NCBI RefSeq assembly: GCF_002743255.1
Contig: NZ_PDYY01000006.1
Coordinates: 1-64,000, forward strand
Source: Sporosarcina sp. P2
Lineage (GTDB): Bacteria > Bacillota > Bacilli > Bacillales_A > Planococcaceae
DNA: 64,000 bases
Reading direction: 5' to 3'
Numbering within the stretch: position 1 is the first letter of the stretch; each line of letters opens with the position of its first letter. The position numbers and the translations under genes are program-made. Below are positions 9,433 through 17,757 of the stretch, piece by piece. The notes below the pieces were generated by a model. That model saw only the letters and a list, made by a program, of their open reading frames with translations. It searched no databases and was not told where the DNA came from.

Positions 9433-9745
9433 AAAAACAGCCTGCATACACCGCAGACTGTCCAAGGCTCAAGACTTGTTCCAGTATCAGGAACTTTTCT
9501 TGAACCTTTTTCTTTTGAACTTTTTTGAACTACTCTTTAATTTCAATGGAATACGCCAGTTGATCGTAAGTGTAGGGTGGCGACTCCCGGAGGATCAGCG
9601 TGCGCCTTGAGACCCTGGTCAGGTGCCTTAATTTCTGCAAAGTACACAGAAATACGGCAAAGCAAACCCTTCGCTTTTCGCTTGGCTCAAGCCACGCCCT
9701 CGGGAAAGCGTCCACCCGGAACGTCGATCAACGGTGCCTTACCCC
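9433..9745. other. Convergent intergenic region
   Basis: Between the plus-strand DegV gene and the minus-strand GH13 gene. It holds a weak hairpin without a T run (ACAGCCTGC against GCAGACTGT, from 9437) and dispersed element R4. No gene is seen. Confidence 0.7.
9559..9732 (+). repeat. Dispersed palindromic element R4 (inner I, outer A, enlarged loop)
   Basis: The outer arm GTTGATCG (9559-9566) pairs with CGATCAAC (9725-9732), then GGGTGG pairs with CCACCC. The core CGACTCCCG-GAGG faces CCTCGGGAAAGCG. The inner arm GCCTTGAG faces CTCAAG. The terminal loop is about 35 bases longer than in R8. Confidence 0.85.
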
Positions 9746-11116
9746 TTACTTCTTCTCTCTAACAGCTTCCTCAGTCCGACCCTGCTTACCCTTCCGTATA
9801 ACCATATACAAGAACAAGACAAACAGAACAACTACCATAATCGAAGCAATCAGATAAGGCGTATTAAATCCTTTATCCTCCTCGACGATATATACTTCCG
9901 CCAACTCACGATCAAGGACCACGTGATACTTATTATCCTTCGTCTCTTTAATCAAATCTTGACCAAGCACGCCACGAAGTTTCTTATTCTCCCCAAGCTC
10001 AGCAGGATCAAGCTCCAAGCTTTGCACTTTCGACGTATTATTGAGCGCAATGATCCACTTCTCATCTTCAGAAGATCGTTCAAATACGACAAATCCGTCT
10101 TTATTATGCAAAATCTTGAAATCACCTGTACGAAGTGTTTCCGAATCATTTCGAAGAGTGTTTAGATCACCAATCCACTCATGTAACTCCATATCGGTTT
10201 TAAAATTAAAGAACGGATGAGATTCCGGTGCTTCTTTACCATTCACGGCTATTTCCGTTGCGTAAGGAACTAGTGGAACTCCAGGAAGCATGAATTGTGC
10301 AACCGTTGCGACTTTCCAACGTGTCGGTGGGAATTGACGAAGTTTCACCATTTTATATGTAAAACGCGGTCCAGTTAAATCATCAAGTTGCAGTAATTTA
10401 CCTGCATCGTCATTACTAAACTGATCCAATGAAGAAGTATCTGGATCTACTTGCACGAATGATTCCTGAATGGCTGCACTTTGTTTTTCAGCCGGTACAC
10501 TGTCAAATGACGCATCACTCTGTTCATTTGTAATCACGTATAACCCCTTGTTCGCATCCTTCACGGCTTCAATCATGTTGTTTAGGAACTCCGTATTCGC
10601 ATGATCAAGTAATGTCAAACGAAGCCCGTCCAACTCATAATCGGAAACAAATTGTACAGCAGCATCCGTCAGTTCTTGCTGTACAGCTGGATCGCTAACA
10701 TCACCTACTAAAGGAAAATCCGCCATAATTTTTAAATCATTCGCATGCATCTCTTCAATTAATGCGATGAACTCTTCCGCTGTACCGAAGTGCGGCTCAA
10801 TCTCATAATAATCAAGAACTTCATTTCCATCATATGAAGCTGTTTTGAAAACCGGTCCGACAGAAATCATCGTAAAGTGCATGTCGATCAAGTGTTGCAA
10901 TCGATTGCTGATTCCGGCAAAATCGCCACCGTTAAACGCAGCTGGATCTTGTGCGTTCACTTCGATATCATTTGATTCGATCCCATTATTGAAACGGTCG
11001 ACAAGTAAATCATAGATACTTTCGTCGCTGAAAGCCCGGTCAGTATCTGCAAAAGCAGGTAGTGCTATCGAAAGGGCAAGCATACACGTTGCCAGTAGTC
11101 CGATTATTCGTTTCAC
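9746..11116 (-). CDS. Membrane-anchored GH13 alpha-amylase-like protein, probably inactive
   Basis: A 456-residue exported protein with an N-terminal signal peptide (cleavage near AFADT, about residue 24), a GH13-like barrel (about 30-300), a C-terminal beta domain and a C-terminal membrane anchor (about 418-440) followed by basic residues. The catalytic motifs are degenerate: region II reads DGLRLTLLDH where GFRxD is expected, so the nucleophile Asp is lost; region I reads MADFPLVGD instead of DxVxNH; region IV reads KLRQFPPTRW instead of NHD. Hydrolase activity is therefore unlikely; carbohydrate binding or a structural role at the cell surface is possible. A GTG start follows AGGAGG by 10 nt. 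Confidence 0.8.
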   Translation of the reverse strand: MKRIIGLLATCMLALSIALPAFADTDRAFSDESIYDLLVDRFNNGIESNDIEVNAQDPAAFNGGDFAGISNRLQHLIDMHFTMISVGPVFKTASYDGNEVLDYYEIEPHFGTAEEFIALIEEMHANDLKIMADFPLVGDVSDPAVQQELTDAAVQFVSDYELDGLRLTLLDHANTEFLNNMIEAVKDANKGLYVITNEQSDASFDSVPAEKQSAAIQESFVQVDPDTSSLDQFSNDDAGKLLQLDDLTGPRFTYKMVKLRQFPPTRWKVATVAQFMLPGVPLVPYATEIAVNGKEAPESHPFFNFKTDMELHEWIGDLNTLRNDSETLRTGDFKILHNKDGFVVFERSSEDEKWIIALNNTSKVQSLELDPAELGENKKLRGVLGQDLIKETKDNKYHVVLDRELAEVYIVEEDKGFNTPYLIASIMVVVLFVLFLYMVIRKGKQGRTEEAVREKK

Positions 11117-11256
11117 TTTAGTATATCCTCCTCATACAAACTCTTCTTTTAGTTTATCAAACGGTTACAGACCATGCCATTCTTTCTCAGAAAAACCTGT
11201 GACGCATTCTGTAAATACGGCAATCTTGTGAAAGTATAGTTTCTGAACCAAAAAAA

Positions 11257-11280
11257 CAGTGGAGGAAAGATCCCCCACTG
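11257..11280 (-). terminator. Terminator after the 42-residue membrane protein gene
   Basis: Minus strand: CAGTGGGGGA pairs with TCCTCCACTG and is followed by TTTTTTT. Confidence 0.85.
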
Positions 11281-11290
11281 CTTGCGCGCA

Positions 11291-11419
11291 TTAGTTATCG
11301 TCTTCAGCAAAGAAGTCCAGATCCCGTTGTTTACGCGCACTGACCAAAACGGAGATAGCAAACAGTGCCATCAGTAACAGGATCACAATCAAAAATATCC
11401 AGCCAGCCTGTGTTGCCAT
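11291..11419 (-). CDS. Single-span membrane micro-protein (42 aa)
   Basis: Reads MATQAGWIFLIVILLLMALF at the N-terminus, then a basic patch (SARKQRD) and an acidic tail (FFAEDDN). One helix spans about residues 6-26, with the charged tail presumably inside. A GGAGATGAG site precedes the ATG and a strong terminator follows the stop, so the gene is credible despite its size. It lies 30 nt downstream of yisL on the same strand. The function is unknown. Confidence 0.7.
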   Translation of the reverse strand: MATQAGWIFLIVILLLMALFAISVLVSARKQRDLDFFAEDDN

Positions 11420-11449
11420 TGGCTCATCTCCTATACTAGTCAGTAATTA

Positions 11450-11824
11450 TTATGCGAAAAAGTTGAAACCTACCGGTAATTTGAAACCTACGAACATCGT
11501 TGCAAGTAATGCGATGATGAAGAGAATCCACATAAGACCTGTGTTCTTCCCTTTACTACCGCGAACCAGAACCATTTCCATAAATCCGATTGTCAGAATA
11601 CCGAGGACAAATTTGATGCCATATAGCATAGAATCAATACTCATATGCTTAAAGAATAGCGCAGCTCCCGTGATGATGATCAATACATAGAACAGACGCA
11701 AAATCATATGTGTAATCTTTTTTCCTTTTGTTCCATTTGCCATGCTTGCTGTAACGAAAAAAAGTACAATGCCTACTACCCATGTAAAAATATGCATATG
11801 GGTTGTATCAGTTAAAAATCCCAT
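11450..11824 (-). CDS. yisL: YisL/DUF1516 family four-helix membrane protein
   Basis: A 124-residue protein with four predicted membrane helices (about residues 10-28, 38-58, 65-85 and 97-117), typical of DUF1516/YisL. The function is unknown. The ATG at 11824 is preceded by GAGG with an 8-nt spacer; a GTG 9 nt further up is possible. It lies downstream of yisK on the same strand, as in the yis cluster of B. subtilis. Confidence 0.85.
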   Translation of the reverse strand: MGFLTDTTHMHIFTWVVGIVLFFVTASMANGTKGKKITHMILRLFYVLIIITGAALFFKHMSIDSMLYGIKFVLGILTIGFMEMVLVRGSKGKNTGLMWILFIIALLATMFVGFKLPVGFNFFA

Positions 11825-11916
11825 TTCTTCCACCTCGTTATTTGTCTAGTCGATTAATATCCTACCATATCTTTCAAACTACGACTATTCTGAAGCTTAT
11901 TTCATAGACCTGCCTA

Positions 11917-12813
11917 TTATTCAAAACGGTTAACTAGTGTACCAATGCCTTCGATGGATACCTTTACCGTATCGCCCTTTTTTAAGTAGGTCGGTGGTGT
12001 CATACCTTTACCAACACCCGCTGGCGTACCTGTCAAGATGACATCACCTGGCTCTAATGTGACATACTTAGAGATTTCAGCGATCAACTCATCAATTTTG
12101 AAAATCATATTGGAAGTATTGCCATTTTGGCGCACTTCGTCGTTCACTTTCGTTACAACTGATAAATTTTGCGGATTGGGAATTTCGTCTTTCGTCACCA
12201 CATAAGGACCCATCGGACAAGAATCGTCTAAACTCTTTCCTAGGAAGAACTGTTTGTGCTCTGTTTGAATATTACGCGCAGTAATATCATTACCAATTGT
12301 GTAACCAAACACGTAATCATACGCCAGCTGCTTAGGAATATTTTTGCCTGTCTTACTAATAACGACAGCCAACTCTCCTTCATAATCCAATGAATCCGTC
12401 ACGTCACTATGGATCGATAATGTTTGCTCGTCTCCTGCAATTGATGTTGGAGACTTGGTAAATAGCATCAATTTCTCAGGTGCTTTTGATCCAAGTTCCT
12501 CTGCATGGTCAAGATAGTTCTTACCAACACACAAGACGTTTTTCGGTGTGCGTGGAATTGGAGACAACCATTCGATGTCTGTGAACGCATGCTTGAACTG
12601 CTCTACATTGCCTTCAACTTCAGTTTTCTCTACCAATTTACGAACTTCCTCCACAAAATCCATCCCATGTGAAACGCCTTCAATCATCGTTTTGGGGAAA
12701 TCAGTTTGTTCCAAAGCTTCCGCCATAGCGAGTAGATCCCATACAGCTTCCTCACGTTTAACTTTTGGTCCGAATAAAGTCTGTCCTTCGTAACGGAATG
12801 ACAATAATTTCAT
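11917..12813 (-). CDS. yisK: Fumarylacetoacetate hydrolase family protein (YisK)
   Basis: A 298-residue FAH-fold enzyme with a short N-terminal domain and the C-terminal FAH domain (about residues 95-298). Mg-site words include CVGKNYLDHAEELG (about 97-110), DYEGELAVVISKTGK with the metal-binding Glu residues, and GDVILTGTPAGVG near the end. Relatives decarboxylate oxaloacetate or act on fumarylpyruvate. B. subtilis YisK is reported to be an oxaloacetate decarboxylase that also affects cell shape. The ATG at 12813 (MKLLSF) was chosen over an upstream TTG at 12825. Confidence 0.9.
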   Translation of the reverse strand: MKLLSFRYEGQTLFGPKVKREEAVWDLLAMAEALEQTDFPKTMIEGVSHGMDFVEEVRKLVEKTEVEGNVEQFKHAFTDIEWLSPIPRTPKNVLCVGKNYLDHAEELGSKAPEKLMLFTKSPTSIAGDEQTLSIHSDVTDSLDYEGELAVVISKTGKNIPKQLAYDYVFGYTIGNDITARNIQTEHKQFFLGKSLDDSCPMGPYVVTKDEIPNPQNLSVVTKVNDEVRQNGNTSNMIFKIDELIAEISKYVTLEPGDVILTGTPAGVGKGMTPPTYLKKGDTVKVSIEGIGTLVNRFE

Positions 12814-12868
12814 TTGAATACCCAACCCTTTCCATGTGAATTCACATATTCCTATGTTACGACAAAAT

Positions 12869-14056
12869 CTACTTTTTTTCCTCTTTAACGACGAAATTCT
12901 TTCCGTAAGACCACTTCCGCCACATAGCTTCTAGTGGCCCCATTCGGAAATTCGTCAACCATACCTGCGCTATAATGAGCTGAATCGCAAAAATCCCGAG
13001 TGCCAGCCACGTGCCGGTCACTATATCTACTTTACCATACAGACCTACTCCATATGAATAAAATATCATCGTCGCAATGATTGACTGCATAATATACGTC
13101 GTAAACGCCATTCTGCCTACATTTGCAAACGGTTGTGTCATTCTTTTCAAAAACGAAACTTGAAACAGCAATAAAAATAATGCTGCGTAGCCAAGTGTCA
13201 GAATGGGGCCACCCACTATGGATTGAATGAGTAAGATATTCTCAAATTTCGGCCCGTCCCAGCTTGGAATGTTTTTCAAGGTTATGCCAATCGGAATGAA
13301 TACTAGCATCGCAAGAAATAACTTTCCTTTCAACGCATACATACGCTCAATCATCTTGAATTTCGATAACGCTGCACCGAACATAATCAAAGGCAATATG
13401 ATAAAGACTGCTGTAATCGAACCGACGATTTCAAAAGTAATAAATTCATTCAAACGGAAAGCTAGGATTTCTCTGAATGTTCCGTTTCCATAGGAGGAAA
13501 TCGCACGTTCGATCTGTTGTGTATCCACGAATCCATCCAACATACTCGAAGTGGACTTACTGCGAGTCAGCGCCAATATACCGTACAACAATAGCGTGGG
13601 CACAAAATATATCACGAGTGAAAGTGTCAACAACCACTTTTTTGGAATACGGATCACCGCAATCATGATGAACCCCATCAACGCATAGGTGAACAAAATA
13701 TCCCCTGACCAAATGAGCAACGCATGCAGCAAGCCAAAAATCAATAAAATCCCCATACGGCGTGCCATGAATGGCGCGAACTGTGTATGATTTCTCCATG
13801 ACTTCTCATACTGCATATTCACACCATAGCCAAATAACATGGCGAATAGCGGATAGAAACTAGCTTCTATAAACACATCGATAAAATGAAACATCGACTG
13901 CTCATGCGGAATGGTATACCACGAATACGGATCCATATACGCATACGGTGAGTGGAAATGAAGCATATTCGCAATCAATATCCCGAGTAACGCAATACCT
14001 CTCAAATAATCAAGTGCTTCCACTCGTTCTGTTAAAGATGTAGGAGTCAACTTCAA
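12869..14056 (-). CDS. DUF418 family multi-pass membrane protein
   Basis: A 395-residue integral membrane protein with about ten helices and the conserved N-terminal ALDYLRGIALLGILIANM and C-terminal DUF418 segment (LTNFRMGPLEAMWRKWSYG). Members such as B. subtilis YeiB/YxaH-like proteins have no established role. The start TTG overlaps the addA stop codon (TTGA) and is served by AGGAGG inside the end of addA, so translation is coupled and it belongs to the addB-addA transcript. Confidence 0.88.
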   Translation of the reverse strand: MKLTPTSLTERVEALDYLRGIALLGILIANMLHFHSPYAYMDPYSWYTIPHEQSMFHFIDVFIEASFYPLFAMLFGYGVNMQYEKSWRNHTQFAPFMARRMGILLIFGLLHALLIWSGDILFTYALMGFIMIAVIRIPKKWLLTLSLVIYFVPTLLLYGILALTRSKSTSSMLDGFVDTQQIERAISSYGNGTFREILAFRLNEFITFEIVGSITAVFIILPLIMFGAALSKFKMIERMYALKGKLFLAMLVFIPIGITLKNIPSWDGPKFENILLIQSIVGGPILTLGYAALFLLLFQVSFLKRMTQPFANVGRMAFTTYIMQSIIATMIFYSYGVGLYGKVDIVTGTWLALGIFAIQLIIAQVWLTNFRMGPLEAMWRKWSYGKNFVVKEEKK

Positions 14057-17000
14057 ACATATTCCTCCTGTAAGCGAATCATTTTTGCTCCACTGAATAA
14101 GTACAGCACCATTTCTTTAATTTCGATGGAAAGAATGGATTCCAACACATTCTTATACAAATTTAACTGAGTGCCATACCGAACTTGCATTTCTTTGGCA
14201 ATCGCCGCATCAGAACGAAACTTACTGACATCGTCCGTTTTATAATCCACGAGTACCCACTCGCCGTCTTCATGAAATAGACAGTCGGCAATACCTTGTA
14301 ACAACTGAAATTCACCTTCAACAGCTGGCAGCGCATAAGTAAACGGCATTTCACGCAACACCTCATCGGCTTGCTTCATCCGTTGGCCTAGTGACGTCTC
14401 GAAAAATGCTACAATCGCCTGAACGTCAATCGCAGCTGCTTCTTCTTTAGTCAGCAGTTCACGTGTTTCAAGCTGCTTGACAAATTTTTTGGCACTCGTT
14501 TGATCGAGTCTCTCTTTCAAATCCAGATGCTGCATGACGGTATGCATCGCGGTTCCGATTTCCGCTGTCGTCAATGAACGTTTCTGTAAAAACGATGGTC
14601 GTGCATGAAGGTTTGAGATGCGTTTTGTGGCGCCTTGTTCCATTTCTTCAAAGGGATCCGCGTCTCCTCGTTCTAACTCAAGCAACGCAATCCGCTTCAA
14701 CTCACTGACGGATTGTTTCGAAGATAATTCCACCGCAAATTCAAACGGATAATGCGCATCAAAACGGCTTCGCACTTCTTCCACCAACTCGGGATCCGCC
14801 ATGGCATTTTCCTGATCGACAGGTATCCAGTCCTCAATCTCCACTTCATTCGTATGATGAAAAGCAGAAAATGGCAAAGCATTGACTTCCCATGATGACG
14901 AATCCGCGATTAGTTCCCCGCCTGTCATCTTACCAAACTTACCAAAATCCATATGACGCGCAACGGCTGGTCCTATCCAGTCGAGGTAACCGGTTGCCCG
15001 TGACCGTGTGTATTCCGGCAAAGGATCCTCTTCATCCAATAACTGTGCTTCTTGCCACTTGTTTATCGTCTTTTCAATGTCTTTAACGGAGGCAATCAAT
15101 TCCAAATGCTCTTTAGCACGTGTCATGGCTACGTAGAGTACGCGCATTTCCTCTGCTCGCATCTCTAGCTCCTTTTTCTCTTTAATCGCTAGAAACGGTA
15201 GTGACGTAAACATGATTCGTTTATCCGGATCGATCGCTTTGACGGCGAGTCCGAAATGCTGATCAAACAAATACGGATTATGGAAATCCATTTTATTAAA
15301 CGGACGTCCCATTCCCGCTAAAAATACATACGGGAATTCTAGACCTTTCGATGAATGAATGGTCATGATCCGCACGACGTTTTCCTTTTCGCTCAAGAAC
15401 CGCGCTTCCCCAAGATCATCTCCGCGTTTACGCATGCGGTCGATAAATCGAAGGAAACGGAACAATCCACGGAACGACGTCTTCTCGTAGGCCATCGCCC
15501 GGTCATGTAATGCACGCAGATTGGCTTGGCGCTGTTTACCGTTTGGCAAAATCCCAACCATTTCGTAGTAATGCGTATCTTGATATACTTGCCAGACCAA
15601 TTCTGATAACGAACCGTGCCGGGCCATATTTCGCCAATCTTCAAGTAATAGGAAAAACCGTTGAAGCTTTTGCTGTGTAGCAGGATTCACTCCCGCACCA
15701 CCTGTCTGCATGAATAATTGCAGTGCTTCATAAAACGTCGCATTGCGATTGACGAGGCGAATTTGCGCGAGTTCATTTTCGGTCATGCCAACAAATGGCG
15801 CACGCAACACCGACACGAGCGGAATGTCCTGGTATGGATTATCAATGACACGCAATGTATTAAGCATAATCATCACTTCAATCGCGTCAAAATAGCCTGA
15901 AGATAAAGATACATAGACAGGAATCCCAGCGGCTTTTAGTTCATCCGCAATTTCACTCGACCACGTCATCGACCGCATGAGTATGACAATATCCCGGTAT
16001 TCGAGCGGACGTTGTGTACCACTGAATGCATCCGCTACCTGCGCCTGCTCATCTTTCCACGCCTTGATCTTCTGTGCAATACACCGCGCTTCCACTTGGG
16101 ATTTCTTCAGCTCTTGCTGGGCTTCTTCCTCTTGCGACATGTCATCTTCTTCATTCTCATACAAAATCGTCAAGCCCGCAGATACGTCTTTTTCGGGATA
16201 TTGCGCACCGTATTTTAACGCGGCCGCGTCATCATACTCTATTTCTCCCACTCGCGTTCCCATGATTTGCCTAAAAATATAGTTCGTTGCATCAAGGACT
16301 TCTTTACGGCTCCGGAAGTTGGCATTTAAGTCAATTTTTAATCCTTGATTCTCTACTTCAGATGTAAAGCGATCATACTTCCCTAAAAATAAACCTGGTT
16401 CTGCCAAACGGAATCGATAAATTGACTGCTTGACGTCCCCTACCATAAATAAATTGCCATCTACTTCTCCGCCTTGCTTCACTAACTGCAAAATAGCTTC
16501 TTGTAAGAAGTTGGTATCTTGATACTCGTCTACCAATACTTCCGCAAATCGATTTCGGTAATCGTTCGCAATATCGGAAGGTACTCGCTCCCCGTCGACT
16601 TCTTCGGATAAGATCTGTAACGCATAATGTTCGAGATCCGAGAAATCCACTAAGCCGCGTTCTTCTTTCAACGTTTGGTAACGCGCCGCAAAATCCTCTA
16701 CCAATCCGACGAGCGTGTGCATAAGTGGTGCCATCAAACGAATTTCTTCTAATAATCTGGCAGGTGTGCGAGTAAAGTACGTATCTTTTAATGCAGTGAC
16801 CATTTTCTTCACTTGATCACGCATCGTCTTACCACGTGCAGCCAAGTCTTCATCACATGTACCTTTACGAATCGTACCTGCTTTGACCCACTTCAACGTC
16901 TGGAAATACGCAAAGGCATCTTCCCACTTCCCGTGAAACATATAGTCGAGCGCTCCGTCAATCCATGCTTCATCAGCTTTCGCGGTTTCAAGCAACGGTG

Positions 17001-17757
17001 CCGGTCCGTCATTCATTTCTGCTACTCGCTGCAAATCGCGCGCAACCGTCTTAGCTTCTTCAAGCGTATGCTGAATCGATACTTTCAGCGATTCGATGAA
17101 CGACAATTCGTCAATCGTCGCATCCTCACCAATTTCATATTGCTGTGGAATGAGTTCTAGCCACTGCGATGGATTCGGATGTACACGGGAATAATCATAG
17201 AGTTTATCAATCAGCGTCTCGATCGCCTGATCATTCCGGTCTGCTGTGAAACTATCACTCAAACGATAAATGGCTTCCGGATCGGGCTGACTGTAGGCAT
17301 CTTCCAACACAAGGGCAATCGTGTCATCACGTAAAATCGCCGCCTCTGTTGCATCGGCAATACGGAATCCGGGGTCTATATCCAATACATATGAATACTG
17401 TCGAACGACTTGCAGACAAAATGAATGCAACGATGAAATCTGTGCTTTATTCAGTAAATTCAACTGTCTGCGCAAATGGACGGAAGAAGGATCCTTGACG
17501 ATTGCTTCTTCGAGTGCACTAGCCATACGGTGACGCATTTCGGCAGCCGCCGCATTTGTGAATGTCACAACGAGTAGCTGATCCACGTCTATCGGGTGTT
17601 CCGTGTTCAATACTTTTTCAATCATCCGCGTGATGAGGACTTTCGTTTTCCCTGAACCTGCTGCGGCAGATACGAGAATATCTTTACCGGACGCGTGGAT
17701 TGCTTTCCATTGATCGTCCGTAAATGTCTCATGTGGCGGCTTATCTGGAATTCTCAT
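14053..17757 (-). CDS. addA: ATP-dependent helicase/nuclease subunit A
   Basis: A 1234-residue UvrD-type helicase with a C-terminal RecB-family nuclease. AddAB processes double-strand ends to Chi-like sites for RecA loading. Visible motifs: Walker A SAAAGSGKTKVL near residue 31, the DExx box VLVDEYQDTN (about 410), motif III/IV words, VRIMTIHSSKGLEFPYVF (about 790) and the nuclease motif VLVDYKTDDV (about 1170). Length is normal. It overlaps the end of addB by 17 bp, the usual addB-addA order of Bacillus. Confidence 0.97.
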   Translation of the reverse strand: MRIPDKPPHETFTDDQWKAIHASGKDILVSAAAGSGKTKVLITRMIEKVLNTEHPIDVDQLLVVTFTNAAAAEMRHRMASALEEAIVKDPSSVHLRRQLNLLNKAQISSLHSFCLQVVRQYSYVLDIDPGFRIADATEAAILRDDTIALVLEDAYSQPDPEAIYRLSDSFTADRNDQAIETLIDKLYDYSRVHPNPSQWLELIPQQYEIGEDATIDELSFIESLKVSIQHTLEEAKTVARDLQRVAEMNDGPAPLLETAKADEAWIDGALDYMFHGKWEDAFAYFQTLKWVKAGTIRKGTCDEDLAARGKTMRDQVKKMVTALKDTYFTRTPARLLEEIRLMAPLMHTLVGLVEDFAARYQTLKEERGLVDFSDLEHYALQILSEEVDGERVPSDIANDYRNRFAEVLVDEYQDTNFLQEAILQLVKQGGEVDGNLFMVGDVKQSIYRFRLAEPGLFLGKYDRFTSEVENQGLKIDLNANFRSRKEVLDATNYIFRQIMGTRVGEIEYDDAAALKYGAQYPEKDVSAGLTILYENEEDDMSQEEEAQQELKKSQVEARCIAQKIKAWKDEQAQVADAFSGTQRPLEYRDIVILMRSMTWSSEIADELKAAGIPVYVSLSSGYFDAIEVMIMLNTLRVIDNPYQDIPLVSVLRAPFVGMTENELAQIRLVNRNATFYEALQLFMQTGGAGVNPATQQKLQRFFLLLEDWRNMARHGSLSELVWQVYQDTHYYEMVGILPNGKQRQANLRALHDRAMAYEKTSFRGLFRFLRFIDRMRKRGDDLGEARFLSEKENVVRIMTIHSSKGLEFPYVFLAGMGRPFNKMDFHNPYLFDQHFGLAVKAIDPDKRIMFTSLPFLAIKEKKELEMRAEEMRVLYVAMTRAKEHLELIASVKDIEKTINKWQEAQLLDEEDPLPEYTRSRATGYLDWIGPAVARHMDFGKFGKMTGGELIADSSSWEVNALPFSAFHHTNEVEIEDWIPVDQENAMADPELVEEVRSRFDAHYPFEFAVELSSKQSVSELKRIALLELERGDADPFEEMEQGATKRISNLHARPSFLQKRSLTTAEIGTAMHTVMQHLDLKERLDQTSAKKFVKQLETRELLTKEEAAAIDVQAIVAFFETSLGQRMKQADEVLREMPFTYALPAVEGEFQLLQGIADCLFHEDGEWVLVDYKTDDVSKFRSDAAIAKEMQVRYGTQLNLYKNVLESILSIEIKEMVLYLFSGAKMIRLQEEYV

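Noticed and set aside
9530..9762. Short ORFs over element R4
   Set aside because: Same reason: translated palindrome, present in both directions and not conserved as protein.
11149..11361. 70-residue minus-strand ORF overlapping the 42-residue gene
   Set aside because: It crosses a strong terminator hairpin and overlaps a better-supported small gene in another frame.
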